Source of the DNA: Mesorhizobium plurifarium
GTDB lineage: Bacteria; Pseudomonadota; Alphaproteobacteria; Rhizobiales; Rhizobiaceae
Direction of reading: 5' to 3'
Length of the DNA: 64,000 nucleotides
Assembly: GCA_000824785.1 (NCBI GenBank)
Contig: CCNB01000009.1
Coordinates: 68,057-132,056, forward strand
Part shown: positions 1-7,604 of the stretch, one piece after another
How positions within the stretch are numbered: position 1 is the stretch's first letter
Layout of the letters: each line of letters starts with the position of its first letter
Position numbers and translations under genes: made by a program
Notes under the pieces: generated by a model
Seen by the model: the letters and a program-made list of their open reading frames with translations, nothing else
What the model was told of the DNA's origin: nothing
The model's database searches: none

Positions 1-97
1 AGGATCCATTCCGTGACCTCGGAGCGTTGCGGCGGCGCAGAACGATCCTGGTTCTGCACCGTCTTCATTCGTTGCGAGAGGTCACGGAATGGATCCT
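1..97. repeat. Perfect 20-bp inverted repeat, rhizobial-type intergenic palindrome
   Basis: Positions 1-20 (AGGATCCATTCCGTGACCTC) and 78-97 are exact reverse complements. A smaller stem lies inside (37-43 with 51-57). The sequence just after it, to about 145 (a GC stem followed by GGATGACGAAGTG), resembles repetitive palindromic elements I know from rhizobial intergenic DNA. The element may extend left of the window. It lies directly 3' of the Rsm22-like gene and its outer part supplies that gene's last codons. Confidence 0.75.
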
Positions 98-102
98 CGG
101 GT

Positions 103-1107
103 TTACGCGCCGCTGCGCGGCGCTCCGCCCGTGGATGACGAAGTGCCTACCGTATCGCCCCAGTCCGCCCGCCGCGCCGCCTTGAAAACATCCCCGTCGC
201 GCTTGCTGAACAGGCGCTCCCCTGCGCTGCCGTCCGGCTGGCAGAGTTTCAGCACCACCTTGCCGGAACCACCTTTCGGCGGCGCAAGCACCCGCGCCGG
301 GCGCGCCGATGCCGGCTGCCGGGAGGCGGCGAGATAGATGAATTTCTCATCCTCCCACGGCACGTCGGCTTCCTTGACCAGGCGATGCAGGCGCGAGCGG
401 GCGACGCGGCGCGAAAAATGGCACCAGTCGGGCGGCGCGAGCGGGCAGGGCGCCGCGTGCGGGCAGGGCGCCAGCACGTGGGCGCCGGCTTCGATCAGTT
501 GCCGCCGCGCGGCAAGGATGCGCTGCCAGCCGGCGGGCGTGCCGGGCTCGACCACAAGCAGCGTGTCGGCGGTCAACTGCCAGAGGCGACCGACGAGCCT
601 CGGCAGCGAAGCCGGCGCGACCTCGTCGAGCACATAGGCGATGCTGACGAGGTCGGCGGGCCTGAGGTCGTCGAGATCGATGGTGGCGTCGCCGGCGATC
701 CATTCGGTGCCGGCGGCGATCGCGCCGGCCGCCAGCGACTGCCCGACCTTGCGTACCGCGCCGCTCGCTTCGACCAGAACCGCCTGTTCCAGGTCCGGCC
801 AGGCATCGAGCGTGGCCCAAAGCATGGTGCCAGGCCCGGCGCCGATGTCGAGCAAGGTCTTCGGCTGGAAATCCGGCCGCGCATCGGCCAGCGCATCGAG
901 GCTGGCGCGGACCGCGGCATAGGTGGCCGGCAGCCGCGTCGCCAGATAGGCCTTGACCGCCATCTCCTCGCCCATATGCAGGCGGCCGTCGCGCAGCTCG
1001 GCGCGGTAGCGCTCCGAGAGCGTCCGCGCCGCCTGTTTCAGCGCCGGCAGCGGCACGTTCTCCAGGAGGCCGTCGACGCCTTGCCGCAATTGAGGGGGGA
1101 GTTCCAT
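103..1107 (-). CDS. Rsm22-like small-ribosomal-subunit methyltransferase family protein
   Basis: A 334-residue protein with a Rossmann SAM-binding motif DIGAGPGT near residues 87-94 and a cysteine cluster CPH-x4-CP-x6-WCHF (Cys215, 221, 229). That pattern is typical of the Rsm22/METTL17 family of ribosome-associated methyltransferase-like proteins, whose mitochondrial members bind an Fe-S cluster through such cysteines. The start codon lies 3 nt after the ynfA stop, with GAGAG as ribosome binding site, so the two genes are co-transcribed. The last dozen residues (Ser/Thr/Gly-rich, ending RSGA) are encoded by the palindromic repeat element and are probably not native to the family. Family call is firm; enzymatic activity is unproven for most members. 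Confidence 0.85.
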   Translation of the reverse strand: MELPPQLRQGVDGLLENVPLPALKQAARTLSERYRAELRDGRLHMGEEMAVKAYLATRLPATYAAVRASLDALADARPDFQPKTLLDIGAGPGTMLWATLDAWPDLEQAVLVEASGAVRKVGQSLAAGAIAAGTEWIAGDATIDLDDLRPADLVSIAYVLDEVAPASLPRLVGRLWQLTADTLLVVEPGTPAGWQRILAARRQLIEAGAHVLAPCPHAAPCPLAPPDWCHFSRRVARSRLHRLVKEADVPWEDEKFIYLAASRQPASARPARVLAPPKGGSGKVVLKLCQPDGSAGERLFSKRDGDVFKAARRADWGDTVGTSSSTGGAPRSGA

Positions 1108-1110
1108 CTC

Positions 1111-1434
1111 TCAAGCCCCGCGCGGCGCAAGCAGGATCACGGAGGCGCCGACGATGCAGATCGCCGCGCCGGCCAGGTCCCATCGGTCGGGGCGCGCGCC
1201 TTCGACCAGCCACAGCCAGCCGAGCGAGGCCACGATGTAGATGCCGCCATAGGCGGCATAGGCGCGTCCCGCCGCGTCGGTGCCGACCAGCGACAGCAGG
1301 AAGGCGAACAGCGCCAGCGAGACGAGGCCAGGAACGAGCCAGAGCGGCGACTTCTCCAGCCGCCACCACGCCCAGAACGAGAAGCAGCCGGCGATCTCGG
1401 CAAGGGCGGCTGCGGTGTAGATGAGGTAAGTCAT
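1111..1434 (-). CDS. YnfA family (UPF0060) small membrane protein
   Basis: A 107-residue, four-helix inner-membrane protein. It starts [18 protein letters not shown] and contains the family's [10 protein letters not shown] segment and a Trp-rich second half, matching UPF0060/YnfA in length and sequence. YnfA relatives belong to the SMR-like small transporters; the substrate here is unknown. The ATG overlaps a strong hairpin (1433-1466) that looks like the terminator of the upstream cfa gene, and no Shine-Dalgarno sequence lies outside the stem. Translation initiation must therefore be unusual or depend on the fold. The Rsm22-like gene follows 3 nt downstream. Confidence 0.9.
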   Translation of the reverse strand: MTYLIYTAAALAEIAGCFSFWAWWRLEKSPLWLVPGLVSLALFAFLLSLVGTDAAGRAYAAYGGIYIVASLGWLWLVEGARPDRWDLAGAAICIVGASVILLAPRGA

Positions 1435-1466
1435 GAAAAAGGTCTCGCGAACGAGACCTTTTTCAT
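1433..1466. terminator. Bidirectional Rho-independent terminator after cfa, overlapping the ynfA start
   Basis: Two 15-nt arms (1433-1447 and 1452-1466) are perfect complements around the loop CGAA. The stem has a GGTCTCG core flanked by A5 and T5 tracts, so it works on either strand. On the minus strand it comes 36 nt after the cfa stop. Its last two bases are part of the ynfA ATG (1432-1434). Confidence 0.85.
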
Positions 1467-1501
1467 GGCGTCAGGCCACAATGGCAAGCGGCATTGCGCG
1501 C

Positions 1502-2788
1502 CTATTCAACCTTCTTGCGGCGGGTCGGCTTGGAGGGGGCAGGCGCCGCCGGCTCCTTGTGGCCGATGTCGCGCAGCTCCAGCGCCTTTTCACATTTGGC
1601 CATGTAGTCGCGCGTCATCGGCAGCGTGTCGTTCTTCTTGGCGATCTGGAACTGGAAGATCACCAGGTCCTGCCAGCGGAAGGCGGCCTCGGAGGCGGCG
1701 AGGTAGAACTCCCACATCCTGCAGAAGCGCTCATCGTAGATCGCCTTCGCCTTGTCGCGGTTGGCGGCAAAGCGCGCGCCCCAATGCTTGAGCGTGTCGG
1801 CGTAATGCAGCCGCAGGATTTCGATGTCGGTGACGACGAGGCCCGACTTCTCGATCGCCGGCAGCACTTCCGACATCGCCGGGATATAGCCGCCGGGGAA
1901 GATGTACTTGCGGATGAAGGCGCTGGTCGCCCACGGCACGCCGGAGCGGCCGATGGTGTGGAGCAGCATGACGCCGTCCGGCTTCAGAAGCGTCGCGGCC
2001 TTGTCGAAGAAGGTGCGGTAGTGGTTGACGCCGACATGCTCGAACATGCCGACCGAGACGATGCGGTCGAAACGCTCGTTGATGTGGCGGTAATCCTTGA
2101 GATCGAAATGCACGCGGTCCTGCAGCCCCTGCGCATGCGCGCGGTCGGTCGAGACGCCGTGCTGCTCCGTCGACAGCGTCACGCCCTGCACGTCAACGTC
2201 GAAGGCCTTGGCGAGATAGAGGCCGAGCCCACCCCAGCCGGAGCCGATGTCGAGCACCGTCTGGCCCGCCTTGAGCCTGAGCTTGGCGGCGATGTGGCGC
2301 TTCTTGGCAAGCTGCGCTTCGTCCAGCGTCATGTCGGGCTGCTCGAAATAGGCGCAGGAATACTGCATGTCCTCGTCGAGGAAGAGCTTGTAGAGCTCGC
2401 CGGAGAGGTCGTAGTGCCGCTCGACGTTACGGCGCGAGCGCGAGGCGGTGTTGATCTGCTGCAGCCGGCGGAAGGCGTGGCGCAGGCCCTCGATCGCCTT
2501 CGACCAGGTCACGTCGATGCCGCTCGAGCCCATATTCTGGAACGCGATGCGCATCAGGCCGAGAACGCCGCCCTCGAGCACGTCGAGTTCGCCGTCCATG
2601 TATGATTCGGGCACCGCCAGCATCGGGTCGAAGGTGATGGCGCGCTCGGCATGCGAGGTCTTGATATGGATATGCACCGGTTCGCCGCTGCCGTCGCCAA
2701 ACTTGTGCGTCGTGCCCTTCGGGCCGGTCACCTTGAGGTCTCCGACGCGCACCAGGCGTTCGAGAACGTGTTTCAACAGGATGTTCAT
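1502..2788 (-). CDS. cfa: Cyclopropane-fatty-acyl-phospholipid synthase family protein
   Basis: Transfers a methylene carbon from SAM to the double bond of unsaturated phospholipid acyl chains. The 428-residue protein has the N-terminal lipid-binding region, the conserved block NVERHYDLSGELYKLFLDED (about 121-140) followed by MQYSCAYF, and the SAM motif DIGSGWGG near 170-177. I chose the ATG at 2788 because GAGGGGA lies 9 nt upstream and the protein then begins MNILLKHVLERLVRVGDL as in relatives. A longer frame back to 2839 has no such site. It is a monocistron ending at the 1433-1466 hairpin. The C-terminus is Lys/Pro-rich. Confidence 0.93.
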   Translation of the reverse strand: MNILLKHVLERLVRVGDLKVTGPKGTTHKFGDGSGEPVHIHIKTSHAERAITFDPMLAVPESYMDGELDVLEGGVLGLMRIAFQNMGSSGIDVTWSKAIEGLRHAFRRLQQINTASRSRRNVERHYDLSGELYKLFLDEDMQYSCAYFEQPDMTLDEAQLAKKRHIAAKLRLKAGQTVLDIGSGWGGLGLYLAKAFDVDVQGVTLSTEQHGVSTDRAHAQGLQDRVHFDLKDYRHINERFDRIVSVGMFEHVGVNHYRTFFDKAATLLKPDGVMLLHTIGRSGVPWATSAFIRKYIFPGGYIPAMSEVLPAIEKSGLVVTDIEILRLHYADTLKHWGARFAANRDKAKAIYDERFCRMWEFYLAASEAAFRWQDLVIFQFQIAKKNDTLPMTRDYMAKCEKALELRDIGHKEPAAPAPSKPTRRKKVE

Positions 2789-2933
2789 GACCAAATGTCC
2801 CCTCAGTCGGATCACCCGGTAATCGGACTGGAATGCCAAAGCGAAAGTGCCACAGCGCGCGGCCCGCGTCCAATCGACGCGCTACGCTGTAATGTGCACA
2901 AGATATGGGGTGTCGAAAAGTTCCATTTGGCAC

Positions 2934-2960
2934 AAAAAAGCCCGGGTCGGAGACCCGGGC
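2934..2960 (-). terminator. Rho-independent terminator of rplI
   Basis: A perfect 9-bp stem (2940-2948 with 2952-2960, GCCCGGGTC with loop GGA) is followed on the minus strand by six U residues (A6 at 2934-2939). It lies about 70 nt after the rplI stop and ends the ribosomal-protein transcript. Confidence 0.9.
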
Positions 2961-3032
2961 GTTGGTCCAGAAATCCTGGACATGTGTGAGCCGAGGCGAT
3001 GCCTCGGAAACTGTGCCGGTCAGGCCCGGCGA

Positions 3033-3617
3033 TCAGGCGTTCTCTTCGCCGCCTTCGAACTCGGCGTTCGGATCGAAGAAATTCTCCGGCCGCGCATTGT
3101 CGTTGATGTCGTCGCCATAGATGGCTTCGGCGGTGGTCAGCGTCTCGCCCTTGGCCTGGCGCTCCGCCTCGTCGGCCGAACGGGCGACGTTGAGCGTCAC
3201 GGTGACCTCGACTTCCGGATGCAGCGCGATCGCGACATTGGAGAGGCCGATGGTCTTGATCGGCTGGTTGAGCTCGATCTGGTTGCGGCTGACGGTGAAG
3301 CCTTCGGCGGTCAGCAACTCGGCGATGTCGCGGGTCGACACCGAGCCGTAGAGCTGGCCAGTCTCGCCGGCCGAGCGCACGACGATGAAGCTCTTGCCGT
3401 CGAGCGTCTCGGCGATCTTGGAGGCCTCGGACTTGCGCTCCAGGTTGCGGGCTTCGAGCTGAGCGCGCTGGCCTTCGAACTTCTTCTTGTTGGCTTCGTT
3501 GGCGCGCAGCGCCTTGCCCTGCGGCAAAAGGAAATTGCGGGCGAACCCGTCCTTGACCTTGACGGTCTCGCCCATCTGGCCGAGGCGGGAAATGCGCTCG
3601 AGGAGAATGACTTCCAT
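3033..3617 (-). CDS. rplI: 50S ribosomal protein L9
   Basis: Structural protein of the large subunit at the base of the L1 stalk. The protein begins MEVILLERI and carries the L9 signature [18 protein letters not shown] and the connecting helix. Length is 194 residues, with an acidic C-terminal tail ([11 protein letters not shown]) longer than in E. coli, as is usual in rhizobia. I chose the ATG at 3617 because it is the canonical L9 start and has AAGGA about 10 nt upstream. Ends at the terminator at 2934-2960; about 220 nt separate it from rpsR. Confidence 0.97.
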   Translation of the reverse strand: MEVILLERISRLGQMGETVKVKDGFARNFLLPQGKALRANEANKKKFEGQRAQLEARNLERKSEASKIAETLDGKSFIVVRSAGETGQLYGSVSTRDIAELLTAEGFTVSRNQIELNQPIKTIGLSNVAIALHPEVEVTVTLNVARSADEAERQAKGETLTTAEAIYGDDINDNARPENFFDPNAEFEGGEENA

Positions 3618-3799
3618 GGTTTCGTTCCTTTCGGTTGGCGCCATCTGGGACGGCGTCGGATTCGTTGGAACAGGTCAGGAAGCAAAAAGGGCGTCGCCGC
3701 CGGTGTCGCTGTCCTGCCTGTCTCGGCAGTTAGAGGCTATTCGCCCCAACTCGGGATTTGACTTCAAACCGCCATGGCGCCCGTCGCCGCGGGGTGGAA

Positions 3800-3819
3800 G
3801 CGGGCGGCAAGCCGCCCGC
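3800..3819 (-). terminator. GC stem-loop after rpsR, possible processing or attenuation site
   Basis: An 8-9-bp stem (GCGGGCGG paired with CCGCCCGC) lies 19 nt past the rpsR stop in the rpsR-rplI gap. It has no U tract, so it is more likely a processing, stability or attenuation structure than a strong terminator. Confidence 0.35.
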
Positions 3820-3837
3820 CTTGAACTTCATCAGGCC

Positions 3838-4086
3838 TTAGCGGACCACGTAGGGCAGCAGGCCGAGGAAGCGGGCGCGCTTGATCGCCTTGGCGAGCTC
3901 GCGCTGCTTCTTCTGGCTGACGGCGGTGATGCGCGAGGGCACGATCTTGCCGCGCTCGGAAATGTAGCGCTGCAGGAGACGCACGTCCTTGTAGTCGATC
4001 TTCGGGGCATTGGCGCCGGAGAACGGGCAGGTCTTGCGGCGGCGATGGAACGGGCGCCGGGTCGGGATCTGGTTGATGTCGACCAT
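3838..4086 (-). CDS. rpsR: 30S ribosomal protein S18
   Basis: Small-subunit protein that binds 16S rRNA as a heterodimer with S6. The 82-residue sequence contains the S18 core ([20 protein letters not shown], then [15 protein letters not shown]) and ends LGLLPYVVR. Its ATG shares one base with the rpsF stop (TAATG), so the two subunits are translationally coupled, as expected for partners needed in equal amounts. Confidence 0.98.
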   Translation of the reverse strand: MVDINQIPTRRPFHRRRKTCPFSGANAPKIDYKDVRLLQRYISERGKIVPSRITAVSQKKQRELAKAIKRARFLGLLPYVVR

Positions 4087-4580
4087 TATTCTGCACCCCC
4101 TTCAAAGCCTTCGCGCGGACGGCGCGGGCCACGGTCGCCGCCTTCACGGTCGCCGAACGAACGCGGACCACGGTCGCCGCGGTCGCGGTCGCCGAAGGAA
4201 CGCGAGCCACGATCGCCACGGTCACGGTCGCCGAAGCCGCCGCGCTCGGAGCGCTCTTCGCGCTTCTGCATCATTGCCGAAGCGCCTTCCTCATGCGCCT
4301 CGACCTTGATGGTGAGGAAGCGCAGGACGTCTTCCGACAGGCCCATCTGACGCTCCATTTCGTTGAGCGCGGCCGGCGGGCAGGTGATGTCCATCAGCGT
4401 GTAGTAAGCCTTCCGGTTCTTCTTGACCCGGTAGGTGAGGGACTTCAGTCCCCAGTTCTCGATCCGGCCGACCGATCCGCCATTCGCGGTGATGACGCCC
4501 TTGTACTGTTCGACAAGAGCGTCAACCTGCTGCTGCGACAGGTCCTGCCGGGCAAGAAACACATGTTCGTAAAGAGCCAT
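4086..4580 (-). CDS. rpsF: 30S ribosomal protein S6 with Arg/Gly/Asp-rich repeat tail
   Basis: Small-subunit platform protein, partner of S18. Residues 1 to about 110 are the S6 fold ([19 protein letters not shown] at the start, later [16 protein letters not shown]). The rest is three copies of a 13-residue unit of the type [13 protein letters not shown] plus a short tail, giving 164 residues against about 100-135 in standard S6. The ATG at 4580 has AAAGG upstream and is the family start; the frame runs open to 4775 but that extension is unsupported. It is the first gene of rpsF-rpsR-rplI. A leader of about 200 nt upstream could hold an S6:S18 autoregulatory element, but I could not fold it convincingly. 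Confidence 0.97.
   Translation of the reverse strand: MALYEHVFLARQDLSQQQVDALVEQYKGVITANGGSVGRIENWGLKSLTYRVKKNRKAYYTLMDITCPPAALNEMERQMGLSEDVLRFLTIKVEAHEEGASAMMQKREERSERGGFGDRDRGDRGSRSFGDRDRGDRGPRSFGDREGGDRGPRRPREGFEGGAE
4122..4238 (-). repeat. Three tandem 39-bp units coding the S6 C-terminal tail
   Basis: Residues 115-153 of S6 are three near-identical 13-residue units: [26 protein letters not shown] and [13 protein letters not shown]. The DNA repeats with a 39-bp period, so copy number could vary by slippage. Confidence 0.8.
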
Positions 4581-4951
4581 TATGTCTTTCTGCCTTTCTT
4601 CGTTTCTCTGTCCGGCCCTCGCGGCTAAGCCTCTGCAACTTGTCTGACCCGACGGAACGGGGAAGAAAGGAGCATCACGAGACGGTCGAGAGCGGAGACA
4701 CGGGAGGCTAAAAAGCGCTTCTGGCTTCGTGTCGCGGCTTCGAAAAGCCACGGCCCTCCGTTCAGCCCCCAGCAAGGACCGGCAGATTGCGGGCGTCTAT
4801 ATAGCAATTTCCGGCGAAGGCAAGGCCGGGTCGTGTGTCAGACTGAATTTCTGCTATGGCCGAGAAACAAGTCGCCGCTATGTCACCAATGGCCGAAAGC
4901 GTGAACGGCCGATGGACGAGGGGCACCTCTTGCTGGGGGAGGAACGTTAGG

Positions 4952-5578
4952 ATGAGCACCGATCGGGACACCGTGCGATCCTATGATGCAGACGCGGCGC
5001 AGTACGCCGCCGAGGCCGCGGCGATGCCCCAATGGGTCGCGGCCGAGATCGATGCGTTCGTGGCCGAACTTGGCGGCTCGGGAAGAGTGCTGGAGATCGG
5101 AAGCGGCGGCGGGCGAGATGCAGTCGAGCTTGAGAAGCGGGGGATCAGCGTCCGACGTACCGACGTTGCACAGGGCTTCGTCGAACTTCTTCGCAAGAGC
5201 GGCTTTGACGCCGACCTCTTGGACCCGCTGACCGACGACCTGACAGACCCGCACCGTCCCGGCATGCCGTACGACGGTATCTGGGCCTGTGCCTGTATGA
5301 TCCACGTCGCGCGCGAGGATTTCGGCACAGTGCTTGGAAGACTTGCCGAGGCGACCAGGACCGGCGGCCGGCTGCATGTCTCGGTCAGAGACGGCGACGG
5401 CGAGGATGTCTCGATAGGCGGCAGCGCTGCGGCGCCACGACGCTATGTCGAGACATACTGGCGCGAGGCCGCCCTGCGGTCCGGACTGACAGACGCTGGC
5501 TGGACGGTTAGCGAGATACGTCGGTGCATGGGTAGGCCCGATGATTGGTGGCTGAGCGCTCGGGCGAGCCGTGCATGA
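4952..5578 (+). CDS. Class I SAM-dependent methyltransferase
   Basis: A 208-residue protein with motif I VLEIGSGGGRDAVELEKRG and a following acidic strand (RRTDVAQGFVELL). The later segment GIWACACMIHVAREDFGTVLGRL is the usual motif of the UbiE/Tam-like small-molecule methyltransferases. The ATG at 4952 follows GGGGGAGG by 9 nt; the upstream in-frame ATG at 4856 has no such site. Stands alone between divergent rpsF and the TadG-like gene. Substrate unknown. Confidence 0.8.
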   Translation: MSTDRDTVRSYDADAAQYAAEAAAMPQWVAAEIDAFVAELGGSGRVLEIGSGGGRDAVELEKRGISVRRTDVAQGFVELLRKSGFDADLLDPLTDDLTDPHRPGMPYDGIWACACMIHVAREDFGTVLGRLAEATRTGGRLHVSVRDGDGEDVSIGGSAAAPRRYVETYWREAALRSGLTDAGWTVSEIRRCMGRPDDWWLSARASRA

Positions 5579-5773
5579 GGTCCATTGCATTTCGGGCAGG
5601 CGGTGCGCCAGCGCGACCGATACCCGATCTTGCGGTAATCGGGCTTTAACCACCCCAAAAGGTTGCATCCGGTTGTAACCGCGCGTTTATCATGAAAGGA
5701 GCATGAGAGGCGCGCGGGCCGCAAGGCGGCCGGAAATCGGCCGATTCCCATCAAGCAATTCCAGGGGTAGGGA

Positions 5774-7378
5774 ATGCTTCTCAGGCAGTTTTGGCGCTCT
5801 CGGCGCGGCAATTTCTCGTTGATGCTGGCGGTGGGCATGCCCGCCATGCTGGGCGCGGTGGCGTTTGCGACCGACGTCTCGACGCTGATGCGGGCCAAAA
5901 GCAATCTGCAGAACGCGCTGGACGCGGCGAACCTCGCTTCCTCGCATCTGGGCGACGCCGAGGTGACGCGCGCCGATGCCTTCAACAGCTATTTCCAGGC
6001 CAATATCGCCAGCCACGGCGAGCTTTCCAACCCGAAGGCCACGCTGACGGTCGACAGGGGCGTCAACTTCGTCAAGACCAGGGCCACCGCCTCGGCGGAC
6101 GTCAATCTCAACTTCGCATTCCTGTTCGGCGCCGAAAAGCACATCAGCGTCGACGCTTCCGCGGTCGAATCCAACAACCAGCTCGAAGTGGTGCTGGTGC
6201 TGGACAACACCGGCTCGATGGCCGGCGCGCGCATTACCGCGCTGCGGACGGCGACCAAGTCGCTGCTCGATTATCTCGAAGCGGTCAAATCGCGGACCCG
6301 TTCCGTCCGCGCCTCTCTGGTGCCATTCGTCACGGCTGTCAACGTCAATGGCCCCGAATTCGACCCGTCCTGGATCGACATGGACGGCAAGTCGTCCACC
6401 AACGGCGTCAATTTCCCGATGATCGACGGCAAGCGGCCGAACCATATGGCGCTGTTCAGGCAGCTTGGCCAGAAGGGCGGATGGAACAACACGGGCTGGA
6501 AGGGCTGCGTCGAGGCGCGGCCAGGTGCCTTGAACATTTCCGATACGCCGCCGGACCCCTCGAAGCCCGATACGCTGTTCGTGCCGTATTTCGCGCCGGA
6601 CGATCCGGACGTCGCCAAGAAGCCGTCGGCCTCCTACGGCAATTCGTCGACCGGCTACAACAATTCCTATCTGGACGACAGTATCGACAAGACCAAGCTG
6701 AACCAGAACATACTGGGCATCGATCTGAGCGGGCTGCTGACGGGCGATCTGACGACGATCGCGAAATACGTCGCCTCGACCGCGAAGATAATCACCGAGA
6801 CTGGCAGCACGATCACCATCGGTCCGAACCGCGCCTGCCCGACGCCGATCATTCCCCTGACCGACAACTTCGACAAGCTGCGCTTGGCGGCAAGCCAGAT
6901 GAGCGAGTGGAACGGCTCCGGCACCAACGTGTCGGAGGGCTTGAGCTGGGGCCAGCGGGTGCTGTCGCCGCAGCCGCCTTACACCGACGCCGCCCCTTAC
7001 AAGACGGCCGGCGTCACCAAGGTGGTGATGCTTTTGACCGACGGCGAGAACGTCGTCTACGGCGCCTCCAACACGCCGCAGAAATCGGACTACACCTCCT
7101 ACGGCTACCTTGCCAGCGGCCGTTTCGGTTCAAGCAACCAGACGACGGCGGCGCGCAACGTCGACGGCTGGACCAAGGCTGTCTGCGCCCAGTTGAAGAG
7201 CCAGGGTGTCCAGATCTACACCATGGTGCTGCAGGCCGACACGGCGGCCAACCGCTCGCTCTACAGCGCCTGCGCTTCGGACCCGAGCGACTATTACGCC
7301 GTCGAGGACCCGGCCAAGCTCCCTAACGTCTTCCAGACGATCGCCAACAAGTTCTCCAGGCTGCAGCTCACCAACTGA
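5774..7378 (+). CDS. TadG-like pilus-assembly/von Willebrand factor A domain protein
   Basis: A 534-residue exported protein. The N-terminus has a short basic stretch and one membrane segment (LMLAVGMPAMLGAVAFATDV), followed by RAKSNLQNALDAANLASSH, the TadE/TadG pilin-like signature. A VWA domain then starts at VVLVLDNTGSMAGARI (MIDAS motif DxTGS, about residue 140) and includes LLTDGENVVY near 420. AGGGGTAGGGA precedes the ATG. No tad secretion genes are in the window, so it is an orphan. It may act in adhesion or with Tad pili encoded elsewhere. Confidence 0.8.
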   Translation: MLLRQFWRSRRGNFSLMLAVGMPAMLGAVAFATDVSTLMRAKSNLQNALDAANLASSHLGDAEVTRADAFNSYFQANIASHGELSNPKATLTVDRGVNFVKTRATASADVNLNFAFLFGAEKHISVDASAVESNNQLEVVLVLDNTGSMAGARITALRTATKSLLDYLEAVKSRTRSVRASLVPFVTAVNVNGPEFDPSWIDMDGKSSTNGVNFPMIDGKRPNHMALFRQLGQKGGWNNTGWKGCVEARPGALNISDTPPDPSKPDTLFVPYFAPDDPDVAKKPSASYGNSSTGYNNSYLDDSIDKTKLNQNILGIDLSGLLTGDLTTIAKYVASTAKIITETGSTITIGPNRACPTPIIPLTDNFDKLRLAASQMSEWNGSGTNVSEGLSWGQRVLSPQPPYTDAAPYKTAGVTKVVMLLTDGENVVYGASNTPQKSDYTSYGYLASGRFGSSNQTTAARNVDGWTKAVCAQLKSQGVQIYTMVLQADTAANRSLYSACASDPSDYYAVEDPAKLPNVFQTIANKFSRLQLTN

Positions 7379-7604
7379 CGGGGGGCGCCGCGGCCCTGAC
7401 GACGGGCGACACCTGCAACGAAGCGGCGCTACGCGGCGGGAAAGATGGCGCGCCAAGTCAGCCTTCTGCGCCGCTTAGTCCCCGCATCCGCATTCGACAA
7501 GAGCCTGCGAAAGCAGCTCGGGCTGCCGGTCAGAAGCTGAAATCAAGGGCATCCGAGACCGACGGCAAGCTGACACACGACGAAATCGTCTTTCGCAACT
7601 CATC

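Noticed and set aside
4581..4800. S6:S18-binding leader RNA upstream of rpsF
   Set aside because: The leader is long enough, but I could not identify the conserved bulge with confidence by eye.
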